DNA from: Hyphomicrobiales bacterium
Lineage (GTDB): Bacteria > Pseudomonadota > Alphaproteobacteria > Rhizobiales > Rhizobiaceae
DNA length: 64,000 bases
Direction: 5' to 3'
NCBI GenBank assembly: GCA_900469345.1
Contig: UBWZ01000002.1
Location: forward strand, 1-64,000
Both the position numbers and the translations under genes were made by a program. The stretch's first letter is position 1; every line of letters begins with the position of its first letter. Below, one piece after another: positions 20,217 to 29,432 of the stretch. The notes beneath the pieces are model-generated. The model had not been told where the DNA came from. It was given only the letters and a program-made list of their open reading frames with translations, and made no database searches.

Positions 20217-22262
20217 ATGGATGACAACAACGACCTGTTCGGTGACCTTCCGCCGGCACCCAAGCCTACCGAACCGGCCCCGCCCGTGAAATCGGAGCCT
20301 GTGGCGTCTCGCCGCGCGCCACCAGAGCCGACGACGGAAGAGTACGGCGCGTCCTCCATCCGCGTGCTCGAGGGGCTGGAGCCGGTGCGCATGCGCCCCG
20401 GCATGTATATCGGCGGGACCGACGAGAAAGCGCTGCACCACCTGTTTGCCGAAGTTATCGACAACTCGATGGACGAGGCGGTGGCCGGCCACGCGAATTT
20501 CATCGAGGTCCATCTGGACGCGGAAGGCTGCCTGACCGTGACCGACAACGGACGCGGCATTCCGGTTGAGAACCATCCGCAGGTGCCGGGAAAGTCGACG
20601 CTTGAAGTGATCATGACGAAGCTGCATGCCGGCGGTAAATTCGACGGCAAGGCCTACGAGACCTCCGGCGGTCTTCACGGCGTCGGCGTATCCGTGGTTA
20701 ACGCCCTGTCGGACATGCTCGAGGTCGAGGTCGCCCGCAATCGCAAGCTCTACCGCCAGCGGTTTTCGCGCGGCGTGCCGCAGGGCGGGCTTGAAGAGCT
20801 GGGCGATGTCCACAACCGGCGTGGCACCCGGGTTCGCTTCCATCCCGACCCGCAGATCTTCGGCGACCACGCACGCTTCGATGCGGGCCGGCTTTTCCGC
20901 ATGGCACGGTCGAAGGCCTATCTGTTCGGCGGGGTCGAGATCCGCTGGAGTTGCGATCCCGATCTGGTCCAGGCCGGTGGCGACATCCCGGACAAGGCCG
21001 TCTTCCACTTCCCCGGCGGCCTCAAGGATTATCTGGCGGCGACGCTCGGCAAGGATTTTACGGTGACCCGCGAAATCTTCGCCGGGCGCACGGAAAAGAC
21101 CGGCGGCCATGGAGCGATGGAATGGGCGATCACCTGGTATGGCGGCGATCCGCAGGTCCATTCCTACTGCAACACCATCCCGACCCCCGAAGGCGGCACG
21201 CACGAGGCAGGCCTGCGCATTGCGCTGACCAAGGGGCTCAAGAACTATGCGGAGCTGACGCAGAACAAGCGCGCCGCGCAGATCTCCACGGATGACGTGA
21301 TGATCTCGGCTGTGGGCATGCTGTCGGTCTTCATCCGCGAACCGGAATTCGTCGGCCAGACCAAGGACAAGCTCGCAACGGTCGAGGCGCAGCGCCTCGT
21401 CGAAAACGTGCTGCGCGACCCGTTCGACCACTACCTTGCCGGCAATCCTGCGGAAGCGGCAAAGCTGCTCGAGTGGGTGATCGAGCGCGCCGAGGAGCGC
21501 CTGCGTCGCCGCAAGGAAAAGGAAGTGAACCGCAAGACGGCGGTGCGCAAGCTGCGACTGCCGGGTAAGCTGGCGGACTGCTCCCAGAACACCGCCGAAG
21601 GCGCGGAACTGTTCATCGTCGAAGGCGATTCGGCAGGTGGTTCAGCCAAGCAGGGCCGCAATCGCGCCAATCAGGCGATCCTTCCGCTGCGGGGCAAGAT
21701 CCTCAATGTGGGAAGCGCGAGCCGCGAGAAGCTGTCCGCCAACCAGCAGATCGCCGATCTGGTCCAGGCTCTCGGCTGCGGGACGCGCACCAAGTACCGC
21801 GAAGAGGATCTTCGCTACGAGCGCGTCATCATCATGACCGATGCCGACGTCGACGGCGCTCATATCGCATCCCTGCTGATCACCTTCTTCTACCAGGAAA
21901 TGCCCGAACTCGTGCGCGGCAACCATCTCTATCTGGCCGTGCCGCCGCTCTACGTGCTGCGCCAGGGTGGCAAGAGTGTCTATGCCCGGGACGACGTGCA
22001 TCGGGCCGAGATCATGAACACGGTCTTCAAGGGCAAGAAGGTCGAAGTCGGCCGGTTCAAGGGCCTTGGCGAGATGATGCCGGCGCAGCTCAAGGAAACC
22101 ACGATGGATCCAGCCCACCGCACGCTGTTGCGGGTGGCGATCGACGACGTCGATTTCGAGGGCACCCGCGAGGCCGTGGACAACCTCATGGGCACCAAGG
22201 CAGACGCACGGTTCCGGTTTATCCAGGAGCGGGCGGCATTTGCCGAAAACCTCGACATCTAG
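20217..22262 (+). CDS. parE: DNA topoisomerase IV subunit B
   Basis: This subunit (681 residues from ATG 20217; ATG 20166 would add 17) supplies ATPase and TOPRIM functions to the decatenating enzyme. The GHKL ATPase has EVIDNSMDEAVAG, VTDNGRGIPV and TSGGLHGVGVSVVNALS. The TOPRIM domain has FIVEGDSAGGSAKQGRNR and IIMTDADVDGAHI. The region after ADARFRFIQERA ends in the usual GyrB/ParE tail. The Pro-rich N-terminal 35 residues are typical of rhizobial ParE. A GyrB identity is less likely because the C-terminal domain lacks the long GyrB insertion. Confidence 0.92.
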   Translation: MDDNNDLFGDLPPAPKPTEPAPPVKSEPVASRRAPPEPTTEEYGASSIRVLEGLEPVRMRPGMYIGGTDEKALHHLFAEVIDNSMDEAVAGHANFIEVHLDAEGCLTVTDNGRGIPVENHPQVPGKSTLEVIMTKLHAGGKFDGKAYETSGGLHGVGVSVVNALSDMLEVEVARNRKLYRQRFSRGVPQGGLEELGDVHNRRGTRVRFHPDPQIFGDHARFDAGRLFRMARSKAYLFGGVEIRWSCDPDLVQAGGDIPDKAVFHFPGGLKDYLAATLGKDFTVTREIFAGRTEKTGGHGAMEWAITWYGGDPQVHSYCNTIPTPEGGTHEAGLRIALTKGLKNYAELTQNKRAAQISTDDVMISAVGMLSVFIREPEFVGQTKDKLATVEAQRLVENVLRDPFDHYLAGNPAEAAKLLEWVIERAEERLRRRKEKEVNRKTAVRKLRLPGKLADCSQNTAEGAELFIVEGDSAGGSAKQGRNRANQAILPLRGKILNVGSASREKLSANQQIADLVQALGCGTRTKYREEDLRYERVIIMTDADVDGAHIASLLITFFYQEMPELVRGNHLYLAVPPLYVLRQGGKSVYARDDVHRAEIMNTVFKGKKVEVGRFKGLGEMMPAQLKETTMDPAHRTLLRVAIDDVDFEGTREAVDNLMGTKADARFRFIQERAAFAENLDI

Positions 22263-22318
22263 AGGGAGAACAGGGCGCCCCGCCGGCCCGCCTCCCGCTT
22301 TTCGCTCCTAAGGCTGCA

Positions 22319-24871
22319 TCAGCCGCCTTGGGGTCCGAGCACCTTCTTGACCGCGGCAATCAGCGCGACCGCCTCGTAGGGCTTGCGGACCACGGGAGCG
22401 GAAAAGCTGGCCGGAATGATCGATCGGTCGCTATAGCCCGTCGCGAAGACGAAGGGCACGTCACGCCGCACAAGCTCCTCGGCAATCGGTAGCGAGGTCG
22501 CCGACCCCAGATTGACGTCTAGGATGGCGACATCCGGGGTGAATTCCTTCAGTCGCTTCAGCGCGTCGGAAACCGACGGCGTTGTCGTCACACGGTTGAC
22601 CCCGTGATCGGCCAGCATCGACTCGAGGTCGGCCGCGATCAGCATCTGGTCCTCGACCAGAAGGAAGTCCAAATCTTCCAGCCGCGGCCCGGTCTTGTCC
22701 CGGGAATGGCTGTCGTCGTCGAGCATCGTCGCGGGCTCGATCGCGTCGGCTTCCGCGTGGAGATGCTTGCCCGGGATCGCGAACCGTGCGTGGACCCCCT
22801 CCGGCGGATAGTCGATCACCGCCTCGCCCTCGAGTTCGAAGGGCACGCTGCGGGATATCAGGACACTGCCGAAACCGTTGCGCGATGGCGGACGGATGAC
22901 CGGGCCGCCGCTTTCCCGCCAGACCAGTTCACAGATGCCATCCTCGAGCAGTCGCCAGCTGATGTCGAGGCGCCCGGTGGAAACGGAGAGACTGCCGTAC
23001 TTGGCGGCATTGGTCGACATTTCGTGCAGCACGAGCGCCATCACCGAGAAGGCCCGGCTGTCGAGCCAGACCTTCGGACCCTGCAGTTGGATGATCCGCT
23101 CACCTTCCTTATAGGGCTGCAGCTCCGCCTCGAGAAGATCCTTGAGGCCACCGCCCTCGCCGCCGCGGACCACCTGGTCATGGGCGAAGGCAAGGGCCTG
23201 GACCCGCCCCTTTAGCGACGTGATGTATTCGGGCAGGCTTCTGGTACTGTCGACGGGATGGCCGATCAGCGACTTGATGACCGACAGGATGTTCTTGACC
23301 CGGTGGTTGAGCTCTTCGTTGAGCATCCGCTGGCGCACGTCCGCCTTGCCGCGCTCATCCGCCAGCATCTCGTTGTGATGCAGCACGATCTCGACGAGCA
23401 CCGCCCGGATGGCGTCCGCAATTTCCTTCTCGCTGTCGGTCCAGGGCTGGGCCTTGAAGCGGACGAGCTCCTTCCAGATGGCGAAGCTCTTGCGGGGAGT
23501 CAGCCGATCCCCGAGCGGCCCCGTTTCGTAGGACTTTTCCGGATTGCCGGCCCAATCGAGGGTCTGCGTGACTTCCTTGCGGAAGAAGAACAGATAGTCG
23601 CGCGGTCGCTGCGACAGCGGGATCGCAATCAGACCGCAGACGTCGTCGGACGAGATCTGCAGATCCGGAAATGACAGCGCCATCTCGTTGGTGGACCACA
23701 CCTTGCCGCCGGCAACGGCGCTGACCCTGTCGGCAAGCTCGCTCATCGAGTGCTCAGATGGGCCGGAACCCGTGCCGGTCCAGATCCGGTCGAGCCACAG
23801 CCCGACCCCATCGCAAGGCAGCATCTGCTGGAAATCGCCGAGCGAGCGGCGCAGCAGATCGCTGATATTGGCCTGGGTGGACGCGACCTGAAGGAAACGG
23901 TCCAGAGAGCGTCGGGCCTGGTTGGCCGCCTCGGTCAGCTGCTTCTGCTTCAGCGAGCCAAGATGCAGCGAGAAGAATTCGCCAAAAGTCTCGGCGGCGA
24001 CGCGCTGCGGCATGGTAAGAATCTTGGGAGAATAGTGGTGGCAGGCGATGAGGCCCCAGAGGTCGCCCTCGACCATGATCGACACCGACATCGACGCCGC
24101 GACACCCATGTTGCGCAGGTACTCGCAATGGATGGGAGAGACGCTTCTCAGATGCGCAAACGACAGGTCGAGCGGAAGCCCTTCCTCGTCCAGCTCCTCG
24201 ACGATCGGCACGCGGTCGCCGCAGGCATCCGAGATGACGCGGATCGTATTCTTGATGTACAGGCTGCGAGCCTGCTTGGGGATGTCGCTGGCGGGGAAAT
24301 ACTGGCCGCGGAAACTTTCGAGGTCGCGACGTTTGTATTCGCTGACCACCTTGCCGGCGCCGTCCTGTTCGAAGCGATAGATCATGACGCGGTCGTAGCC
24401 GAGCATGGCAAACATCAACCGGGCCGAGCTTTCGACCAGCTTGTCGATGCTCGTCATGTTGCGCACGCGGCTGATCAGCATGCGCGCGACCTCGAGCGGC
24501 TGGTCGCCGTCGGAGGACGCCGGTTCGAACTCGATGATGACCTTCGAGTTGTAACGGTGCAGTGCGACGTCGAAGCTTCTGCCCGAGCATGTCACGATGC
24601 CATGGCGCAGGGCCGGCCGTGCCGGGTCGTCGGATGTGGCGAGCGCGTTGCGCAGCGAATGTGCCGCATCGCCGCCAACCACATCTTCCAGCCTCGCACC
24701 CTTGATCGGACCGTCTATTCCCATCATCTCGGCGAAGTTGGCCGAGTGGTGGATCACGAGCGACCCACCGGGGTCACAAGCAAGGAGACACCCGTGGCCC
24801 TGGATGCTGCCGGGAATATGAATGGGCTCGCGGTCGCAGTTTGTGAGGTCGACCGCCTGAGTATCGGGCAT
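22319..24871 (-). CDS. bphP: Bacteriophytochrome: PAS-GAF-PHY, HWE histidine kinase and receiver in one chain
   Basis: An 850-residue red/far-red photoreceptor kinase. The biliverdin-binding Cys is residue 12, in LTNCDREPIHIPGSIQGHG. The GAF domain has FPASDIPKQAR and DLSFAHLRSVSPIHCEY. The PHY tongue motif reads TPRKSFAIWKE (PRxSF). The kinase is HWE type: ELNHRVKNILSVIKSL (phosphate-accepting His), HEMSTNAAKYG and WRESGGP. A C-terminal receiver (about 725-845) has VEDQMLIAADLES, ILDVNLG (acceptor Asp) and RKPYEA. The layout matches Agrobacterium Agp2. No heme oxygenase (bphO) gene is adjacent. Confidence 0.93.
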   Translation of the reverse strand: MPDTQAVDLTNCDREPIHIPGSIQGHGCLLACDPGGSLVIHHSANFAEMMGIDGPIKGARLEDVVGGDAAHSLRNALATSDDPARPALRHGIVTCSGRSFDVALHRYNSKVIIEFEPASSDGDQPLEVARMLISRVRNMTSIDKLVESSARLMFAMLGYDRVMIYRFEQDGAGKVVSEYKRRDLESFRGQYFPASDIPKQARSLYIKNTIRVISDACGDRVPIVEELDEEGLPLDLSFAHLRSVSPIHCEYLRNMGVAASMSVSIMVEGDLWGLIACHHYSPKILTMPQRVAAETFGEFFSLHLGSLKQKQLTEAANQARRSLDRFLQVASTQANISDLLRRSLGDFQQMLPCDGVGLWLDRIWTGTGSGPSEHSMSELADRVSAVAGGKVWSTNEMALSFPDLQISSDDVCGLIAIPLSQRPRDYLFFFRKEVTQTLDWAGNPEKSYETGPLGDRLTPRKSFAIWKELVRFKAQPWTDSEKEIADAIRAVLVEIVLHHNEMLADERGKADVRQRMLNEELNHRVKNILSVIKSLIGHPVDSTRSLPEYITSLKGRVQALAFAHDQVVRGGEGGGLKDLLEAELQPYKEGERIIQLQGPKVWLDSRAFSVMALVLHEMSTNAAKYGSLSVSTGRLDISWRLLEDGICELVWRESGGPVIRPPSRNGFGSVLISRSVPFELEGEAVIDYPPEGVHARFAIPGKHLHAEADAIEPATMLDDDSHSRDKTGPRLEDLDFLLVEDQMLIAADLESMLADHGVNRVTTTPSVSDALKRLKEFTPDVAILDVNLGSATSLPIAEELVRRDVPFVFATGYSDRSIIPASFSAPVVRKPYEAVALIAAVKKVLGPQGG

Positions 24872-25122
24872 CACACATGTCCTTAAACCCCGGCCCGCAC
24901 GAGCGACACTGAGGTTTTCGTTCCTTCAAGCTCTTCAGAGGCCTTCCAGAAGGTTGAAAATCGGGTCGATGCCGAAAATGCAAATCGACGCATACACTCA
25001 GTTCTACCTTATCTGAGCAAGAGGGCAAGTATTTAGCCTTCGTTAGAATGCTTGAAATATGCTTGCACCTCGCGTCCCGATATCCCATATGCCGATGGAC
25101 TCGGGAGCAGCAGGGAGACCGG

Positions 25123-26334
25123 ATGACCAGCAGCGATCGCAAGGGACCGAAGGAGCCGCCGCGCTGGCTCGGGCCCGTCATGTCTACCCGCGCTGCCCTC
25201 ATCCCGCCGATCTCGGCGGCGCGCTGGCTGCTGGTCCTCATCGTCGCTGCCGGTATCTATTTCTTTCACGGCTTCCTGGTGCCGGTCCTGGCGGCGCTCG
25301 TCATCGGTTTTGCGAGCTGGCCGCTTTATAGGAAATTGGTGCAGCGCGTCGGAGGCAGCACCACCATCGGTGCAACGCTGGCGATCATCTTCATTCTCGC
25401 CTTCCTGATCGTACCGATCGGTATCGCCATCGCCTACACCATTGGCGAAGTCCGTCAGTGGATTGTCTGGGCGGCCGAAGTCAACCGCTTCGGTGCCCCG
25501 CCGCCGGCCTGGATTACGCGCCTGCCCTGGGGCGGAGAGTGGCTCGGTCTGCAGTGGACCAATCACATCGGTTCCCCCGGCTCGATCGGGGAACTGATCC
25601 AGATCGTCAGCGGCGCCAATATCGGCAATATCTACCGCGCGCTTGTTGCAGCCGGCGATGGCGCCTTCCACATCATCCTGACGACGCTGTTCATGCTGAT
25701 CGCGCTGTTCTTCGTCTATCGCGACGGGGCATCGTTTACCAAGCAGATCGACCTTCTGGGTGAACGCATCCTGCCGACCCGCTGGGAGCGGATCTCCCGC
25801 GTGGTCCCGGCGACGATCAGCTCGACCGTAACCGGCATGACGCTGATCGCGATCGGCGAAGGCATCATCCTCGGTATCGCCTATTGGATTGCCGGCGTCC
25901 CATCGCCAGTGACGCTCGGCGTCATTACCGGTGCCATGGCGCTGATACCGGGCGGCGCGCCGCTCTCGTTTACCCTCGTTTCCGTCTATCTGCTCGCCAA
26001 TGGCTCCTACATGGCGGGCTTCGGTCTGCTTGCCTGGGGGACCGTCGAACTGTTCATCGTCGACAAGACGGTGCGCCCGCGTCTCGTCGGCGGACCGATC
26101 AAGCTGCCGTTCCTGCCGACGTTCTTCGGCCTTGTCGGCGGCGTCAAGACGATGGGCCTGCTCGGCCTCTTCATCGGGCCGGTCCTGATGGCGCTGATCG
26201 TCTCGATCTGGCGCGAATGGATCCGCGAGGTAAAGATCGCCGACAGCGTCGAGCTCACGGTTCCGGATCTTCCGGGCGATGGTCCAGGGCTCGCGCCGGG
26301 GCTGACGGTGGCGCGCAAGGCATCCAACCCGTAA
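25123..26334 (+). CDS. AI-2E family membrane transporter
   Basis: A 403-residue integral membrane protein of the AI-2E/PerM family with about eight predicted helices: LVLIVAAGIYFFHGFLVPVL, ATLAIIFILAFLIVPIGIAI and ALIPGGAPLSFTLVSVYLLA, then FGLVGGVKTMGLLGLFIGPV with the family's C-terminal FIGP motif. Start ATG 25123 follows a CAGGGAGAC ribosome-binding site; the frame is open further upstream. Family members export small molecules, ions or quorum-sensing autoinducers, but the substrate is not predictable here. It is divergent from the bacteriophytochrome. Confidence 0.85.
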   Translation: MTSSDRKGPKEPPRWLGPVMSTRAALIPPISAARWLLVLIVAAGIYFFHGFLVPVLAALVIGFASWPLYRKLVQRVGGSTTIGATLAIIFILAFLIVPIGIAIAYTIGEVRQWIVWAAEVNRFGAPPPAWITRLPWGGEWLGLQWTNHIGSPGSIGELIQIVSGANIGNIYRALVAAGDGAFHIILTTLFMLIALFFVYRDGASFTKQIDLLGERILPTRWERISRVVPATISSTVTGMTLIAIGEGIILGIAYWIAGVPSPVTLGVITGAMALIPGGAPLSFTLVSVYLLANGSYMAGFGLLAWGTVELFIVDKTVRPRLVGGPIKLPFLPTFFGLVGGVKTMGLLGLFIGPVLMALIVSIWREWIREVKIADSVELTVPDLPGDGPGLAPGLTVARKASNP

Positions 26335-26433
26335 CGCGTCTTTTTTCCGTCCCAATGCCGCATGATACCAGTTGCCGCGCGGCGTTACCTGAAGGCCCGC
26401 GCTTGAGCATGGTCAACGGGGCTTGAGACAATA

Positions 26434-26892
26434 ATGAACGCTGCATTGATCGTGATGACGATCCTGGGCTGCAACGACAGTGGCACAGACTGCCATTATA
26501 TCGCGACGGCCAATCAGCGATGGCCGACGGTCGCGTTGTGTGATTCCGTCTCCGAAGAGCAGTTGCCGAACTATGCGAACCAGCCCTACCCCGTGATCAT
26601 CGCCGTCTGCCAGGATCCTGAGGTGGCGAGGCTGCCGGCAGCTATCCCGCTTCCGCAGGCCAAGCCGGAAGCCGATCGGCCAGCCGTGCCAGCCGTTCCG
26701 GCAGAGGCGTCGCCGCAGGCGGCCGAGGTGACCGAGGTGACCGAGGAGGAAAAGCAGTCTCTGGCTGTCAGGGCCATCGAGCGTGTGCGCACCGTCCTGC
26801 CGACCACAGAGGGAGTGCGGTCGCTGGTCACAACGCCGGTGCGTCTCGCAGAGGACGGCTATTCCTGGGTGGCCAAACGGTTCAAGCCCTGA
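26434..26892 (+). CDS. Conserved-looking protein of unknown function
   Basis: A 152-residue protein. The N-terminal half contains four Cys (GCNDSGTDC, VALCDSV, IAVCQDP), suggesting disulfides or a small structured domain. The middle (about 70-105) is Pro/Ala/Glu-rich and probably disordered. The C-terminus is a charged helix ending VAKRFKP. Codon use is like its neighbours. The stop overlaps the end of the convergent DUF2336 gene by 11 bases. No family is recognised. Confidence 0.65.
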   Translation: MNAALIVMTILGCNDSGTDCHYIATANQRWPTVALCDSVSEEQLPNYANQPYPVIIAVCQDPEVARLPAAIPLPQAKPEADRPAVPAVPAEASPQAAEVTEVTEEEKQSLAVRAIERVRTVLPTTEGVRSLVTTPVRLAEDGYSWVAKRFKP

Positions 26893-28021
26893 AATTAGGC
26901 TGCAAGCGACACGCCGCTCGATAGGCGCGGGCGCTTGTGCGCACTTCGGACCGGTGCAGCTTGTCGATCATTCCAAGCATTTCTGCGACGGCGCCGCTGT
27001 CACGCTCATGATCGGCGAACTTTGCAAGAAGCTGGCTGGAAATACTCGCCATCTGGCGCCCCGCCGCTGCCTGACGCCACAGGAGAACGGCTTCCACGAA
27101 GACGACAGCGAGGTCCCTGGTAAGGCCGCAGGCTTCAAACAAGGCACGCACCGCATGCGCCCGCCCCGTCGCCAGTATAGGCCGAACCCTGGGTTCGGTG
27201 AGACCGGAGAGCACCACCACAGCCCCGGCGAAGAAATCAACTTTGCCCGAGCACAGGGCCTGAATGAGAAAGGCTGGCGTCAGCCTGCCGCCGACCCGCA
27301 GATGCTCGGCCAGAGAGATGATCTCGTCTTGCGGGACGATACCTGCGATGGCGACGGCGGCCGCCTCTTCCGCTTCGCGTTTCATCCAGTCGATCCGCCT
27401 TTCGGACAGAGCAGTGCGAACCAGAAGCGAATTTCCGAGCGCGGCGCTGATGTGCTCGACCAGCAACTGCCGCGCATCGGCGGGCAGATCCTCGCGGTCC
27501 AGCAGCAGGTCGCGGATCCGCGCTGTGCCCCCCAAGCGCTCGGCGATCCGGCGCAGGGAAAAGCGCGTCAGCCTGGCGCGCGCGTTCTCGAGCAACAGGA
27601 TAATTTCGGTTTCGTCGCCGATCTCGGCCAGTGCCGCAGCAACCCCGCGGGACAGATCCGGGCGTGATGCGATCATGCCACGCACCAGACCGTCACCGCG
27701 CCCGGCAAGGTCGACCAGGTCCGCTTCGTGAAGCACCGGCGACCGCGCGATCACCGTGCAGGCGATTTCGGGTTGGTCTTCGGCAAGTGCTGCGACAACG
27801 GCGCGAGGTGCGTTCGGGGCGTCCGCCAGGCCTTCGGCAAGCGCGAGCCTTACTCGAGGCGACGGATCGTCGAGCAGATAGGTCATCGCCAGCAGCGCCG
27901 AGCGCTGTTCCTCGCTGCCTGCACGCAGTCGCAGGAAGGCATAGGCGAGCGCCGTCGCCGCCTTGGCGCGCTCGCCAGACTTTGCTGTTTCGGCCCAACG
28001 AAGGAATGCTTCTACGATCAC
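26882..28021 (-). CDS. DUF2336 domain protein
   Basis: A 379-residue all-helical protein starting at GTG 28021 (IVEAFLRWAETAKSGERAKA). Repeated helix pairs such as LLDDPSPRVRLALAEGLAD and ALAEDQPEIACTVIARSPVL resemble HEAT-like repeats and match my memory of the DUF2336 family of alphaproteobacteria. The family has no enzymatic role known to me; a scaffold or protein-binding role is inferred only from the fold. It is monocistronic, with convergent overlap at its 3' end. Confidence 0.8.
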   Translation of the reverse strand: MIVEAFLRWAETAKSGERAKAATALAYAFLRLRAGSEEQRSALLAMTYLLDDPSPRVRLALAEGLADAPNAPRAVVAALAEDQPEIACTVIARSPVLHEADLVDLAGRGDGLVRGMIASRPDLSRGVAAALAEIGDETEIILLLENARARLTRFSLRRIAERLGGTARIRDLLLDREDLPADARQLLVEHISAALGNSLLVRTALSERRIDWMKREAEEAAAVAIAGIVPQDEIISLAEHLRVGGRLTPAFLIQALCSGKVDFFAGAVVVLSGLTEPRVRPILATGRAHAVRALFEACGLTRDLAVVFVEAVLLWRQAAAGRQMASISSQLLAKFADHERDSGAVAEMLGMIDKLHRSEVRTSARAYRAACRLQPNFRA

Positions 28022-28130
28022 AACGCGCCTCGAATACCATTGCCGGAGACTCAGGTACTTCGGCTGAAATGAGGCTAGGACGAAAACGTTTAAGATTGGT
28101 TCACCACGTTTCTTAACGCGGGGTCGAATG

Positions 28131-28739
28131 TCAGGCGCCGCTCGGTCGGGTGATCTCGAAAACGTCGGATCCGCCGTCGGTATAGTCGCGGTAGCCCATT
28201 CTGCCGAGAGGCCGGGCAAGATCCATGTCGATGCGACCGTTGCGAATGATCGCCTCGTCGATGTGAATGGCAAGAACCTCGCCGAACACCATGAAGGCAT
28301 CCGCGCCCTCCCCGTCCAGACCCTTGGGCTGGATGATCTCGGTTACCTGGCATTCCAGCGCCGCGAAGGCCTCGGCCACGAAAGGCGCATCGACCACCCT
28401 GCCCATCCGCGCGGTCAGGCCTGCCAGTTCAAACTCACTGACGCCGTAATCGACCGGTGCGGAAGACGCGTTCATCTGCGAGGCAATGTGGCGGCTCGCC
28501 ATGCTGGCGGTGAAAAGGCCGGTTTCCTCAGCATTCCTGAGGCTGTGCTTGCGACCCGAGGACGAGAACATCACGATCTTCGGCCGATCGGAGACGATGT
28601 TGAAGAAGGAATAGGGAGAAAGGTTGTAGGAACTGTCCCGACCTTTCGTACCGATCCAGCCGATCGGGCGCGGCGCCACGATCGCCTTGAAGGGATCGTG
28701 GCTGAGACCATGCGCATTCGTGTCGGTCTTGTAGAACAT
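28131..28739 (-). CDS. Flavin reductase family protein
   Basis: A 202-residue protein of the FMN-binding split-barrel flavin-reductase family. It opens FYKTDTNAHGLSHDPFKAIV, has APRPIGWIGTKG (a typical APRPI-W motif) and SPYSFFNIVSDRPKIVMFSS (flavin-binding region). ATG 28739 overlaps the upstream nitroreductase stop (TGATG), so the two are translationally coupled. A partner monooxygenase is not present. NAD(P)H flavin reduction is inferred from the family. Confidence 0.85.
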   Translation of the reverse strand: MFYKTDTNAHGLSHDPFKAIVAPRPIGWIGTKGRDSSYNLSPYSFFNIVSDRPKIVMFSSSGRKHSLRNAEETGLFTASMASRHIASQMNASSAPVDYGVSEFELAGLTARMGRVVDAPFVAEAFAALECQVTEIIQPKGLDGEGADAFMVFGEVLAIHIDEAIIRNGRIDMDLARPLGRMGYRDYTDGGSDVFEITRPSGA

Positions 28740-29326
28740 CAGGCCGGCCGGTGTCCGGCATAGCTGACGATCTCCGCAAGCGGCGGCCGGGGCCTGTCGG
28801 GGGTCGGGAAATCCGAAGAGCCGATATGGATGAAGCCGGCGACCTTTTCCTCCGGCCGAACCCCCAGGAGCTCAAGCGCGCGGGCGTCGTAGGCGATCCA
28901 CTCGCTGCGCCAGTTGGCGACATAGCCCTGCGCATTGGCGGCCATCAGCATGTTGAGGCAGACGGCTCCTGCCGACAGGACCTGTTCCCACTCCGGAATC
29001 TTGACATGAGGCGCTGCGGTGCTGACGACGCCGACGACCAGCGGGGCACGCGTGAAGCGGACGCGCTCCGCCTCCCGTGCGGCGTCCGGCAGGTCCGGAT
29101 TGTCTGCAAGCGCGATGTTCAGGAAAGCCTCGCCCAGCTGCTCGCAAACTTCGCCGCGATAGACGATGAAGCGCCAGGGGGCGAGCTTGCCGTGGTCGGG
29201 GACCCGGGCCGCGCAGGTCAGAATGGCGTCGAGCTCCTCGTCCGACGGGCCCGGTCCTTTGATCTGTGCAACGGGGGTGGAGTGTCTGTCTTGCAGGTAA
29301 TCGATCAGTTTCAGCTCGTTTTGCAT
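28739..29326 (-). CDS. Nitroreductase family protein (YdjA-like)
   Basis: A 195-residue FMN-dependent oxidoreductase. Motifs are [10 protein letters not shown] in the N-terminal region, [36 protein letters not shown] and the C-terminal [18 protein letters not shown]. This short form matches YdjA-type enzymes that reduce nitro compounds or other acceptors with NAD(P)H. ATG 29326 is chosen as the usual N-terminus; an upstream in-frame ATG would add five residues. It is first of a two-gene operon with a flavin reductase. Confidence 0.88.
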   Translation of the reverse strand: MQNELKLIDYLQDRHSTPVAQIKGPGPSDEELDAILTCAARVPDHGKLAPWRFIVYRGEVCEQLGEAFLNIALADNPDLPDAAREAERVRFTRAPLVVGVVSTAAPHVKIPEWEQVLSAGAVCLNMLMAANAQGYVANWRSEWIAYDARALELLGVRPEEKVAGFIHIGSSDFPTPDRPRPPLAEIVSYAGHRPA

Positions 29327-29432
29327 GTCCAACGCTTTCAATCAGAACGGCGGCCGGCGGGAGGTCTTGAAATTGCCCAGGCGTTGGTCTTCAAGTGGCT
29401 GTTCGCAAAACCAGAGTCAACCGGTCAAGCTC

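Noticed and set aside
25033..26355. 440-codon minus-strand frame rich in Arg, Asp and Gln
   Set aside because: Antisense of the AI-2E transporter; highly skewed composition typical of a non-coding frame.
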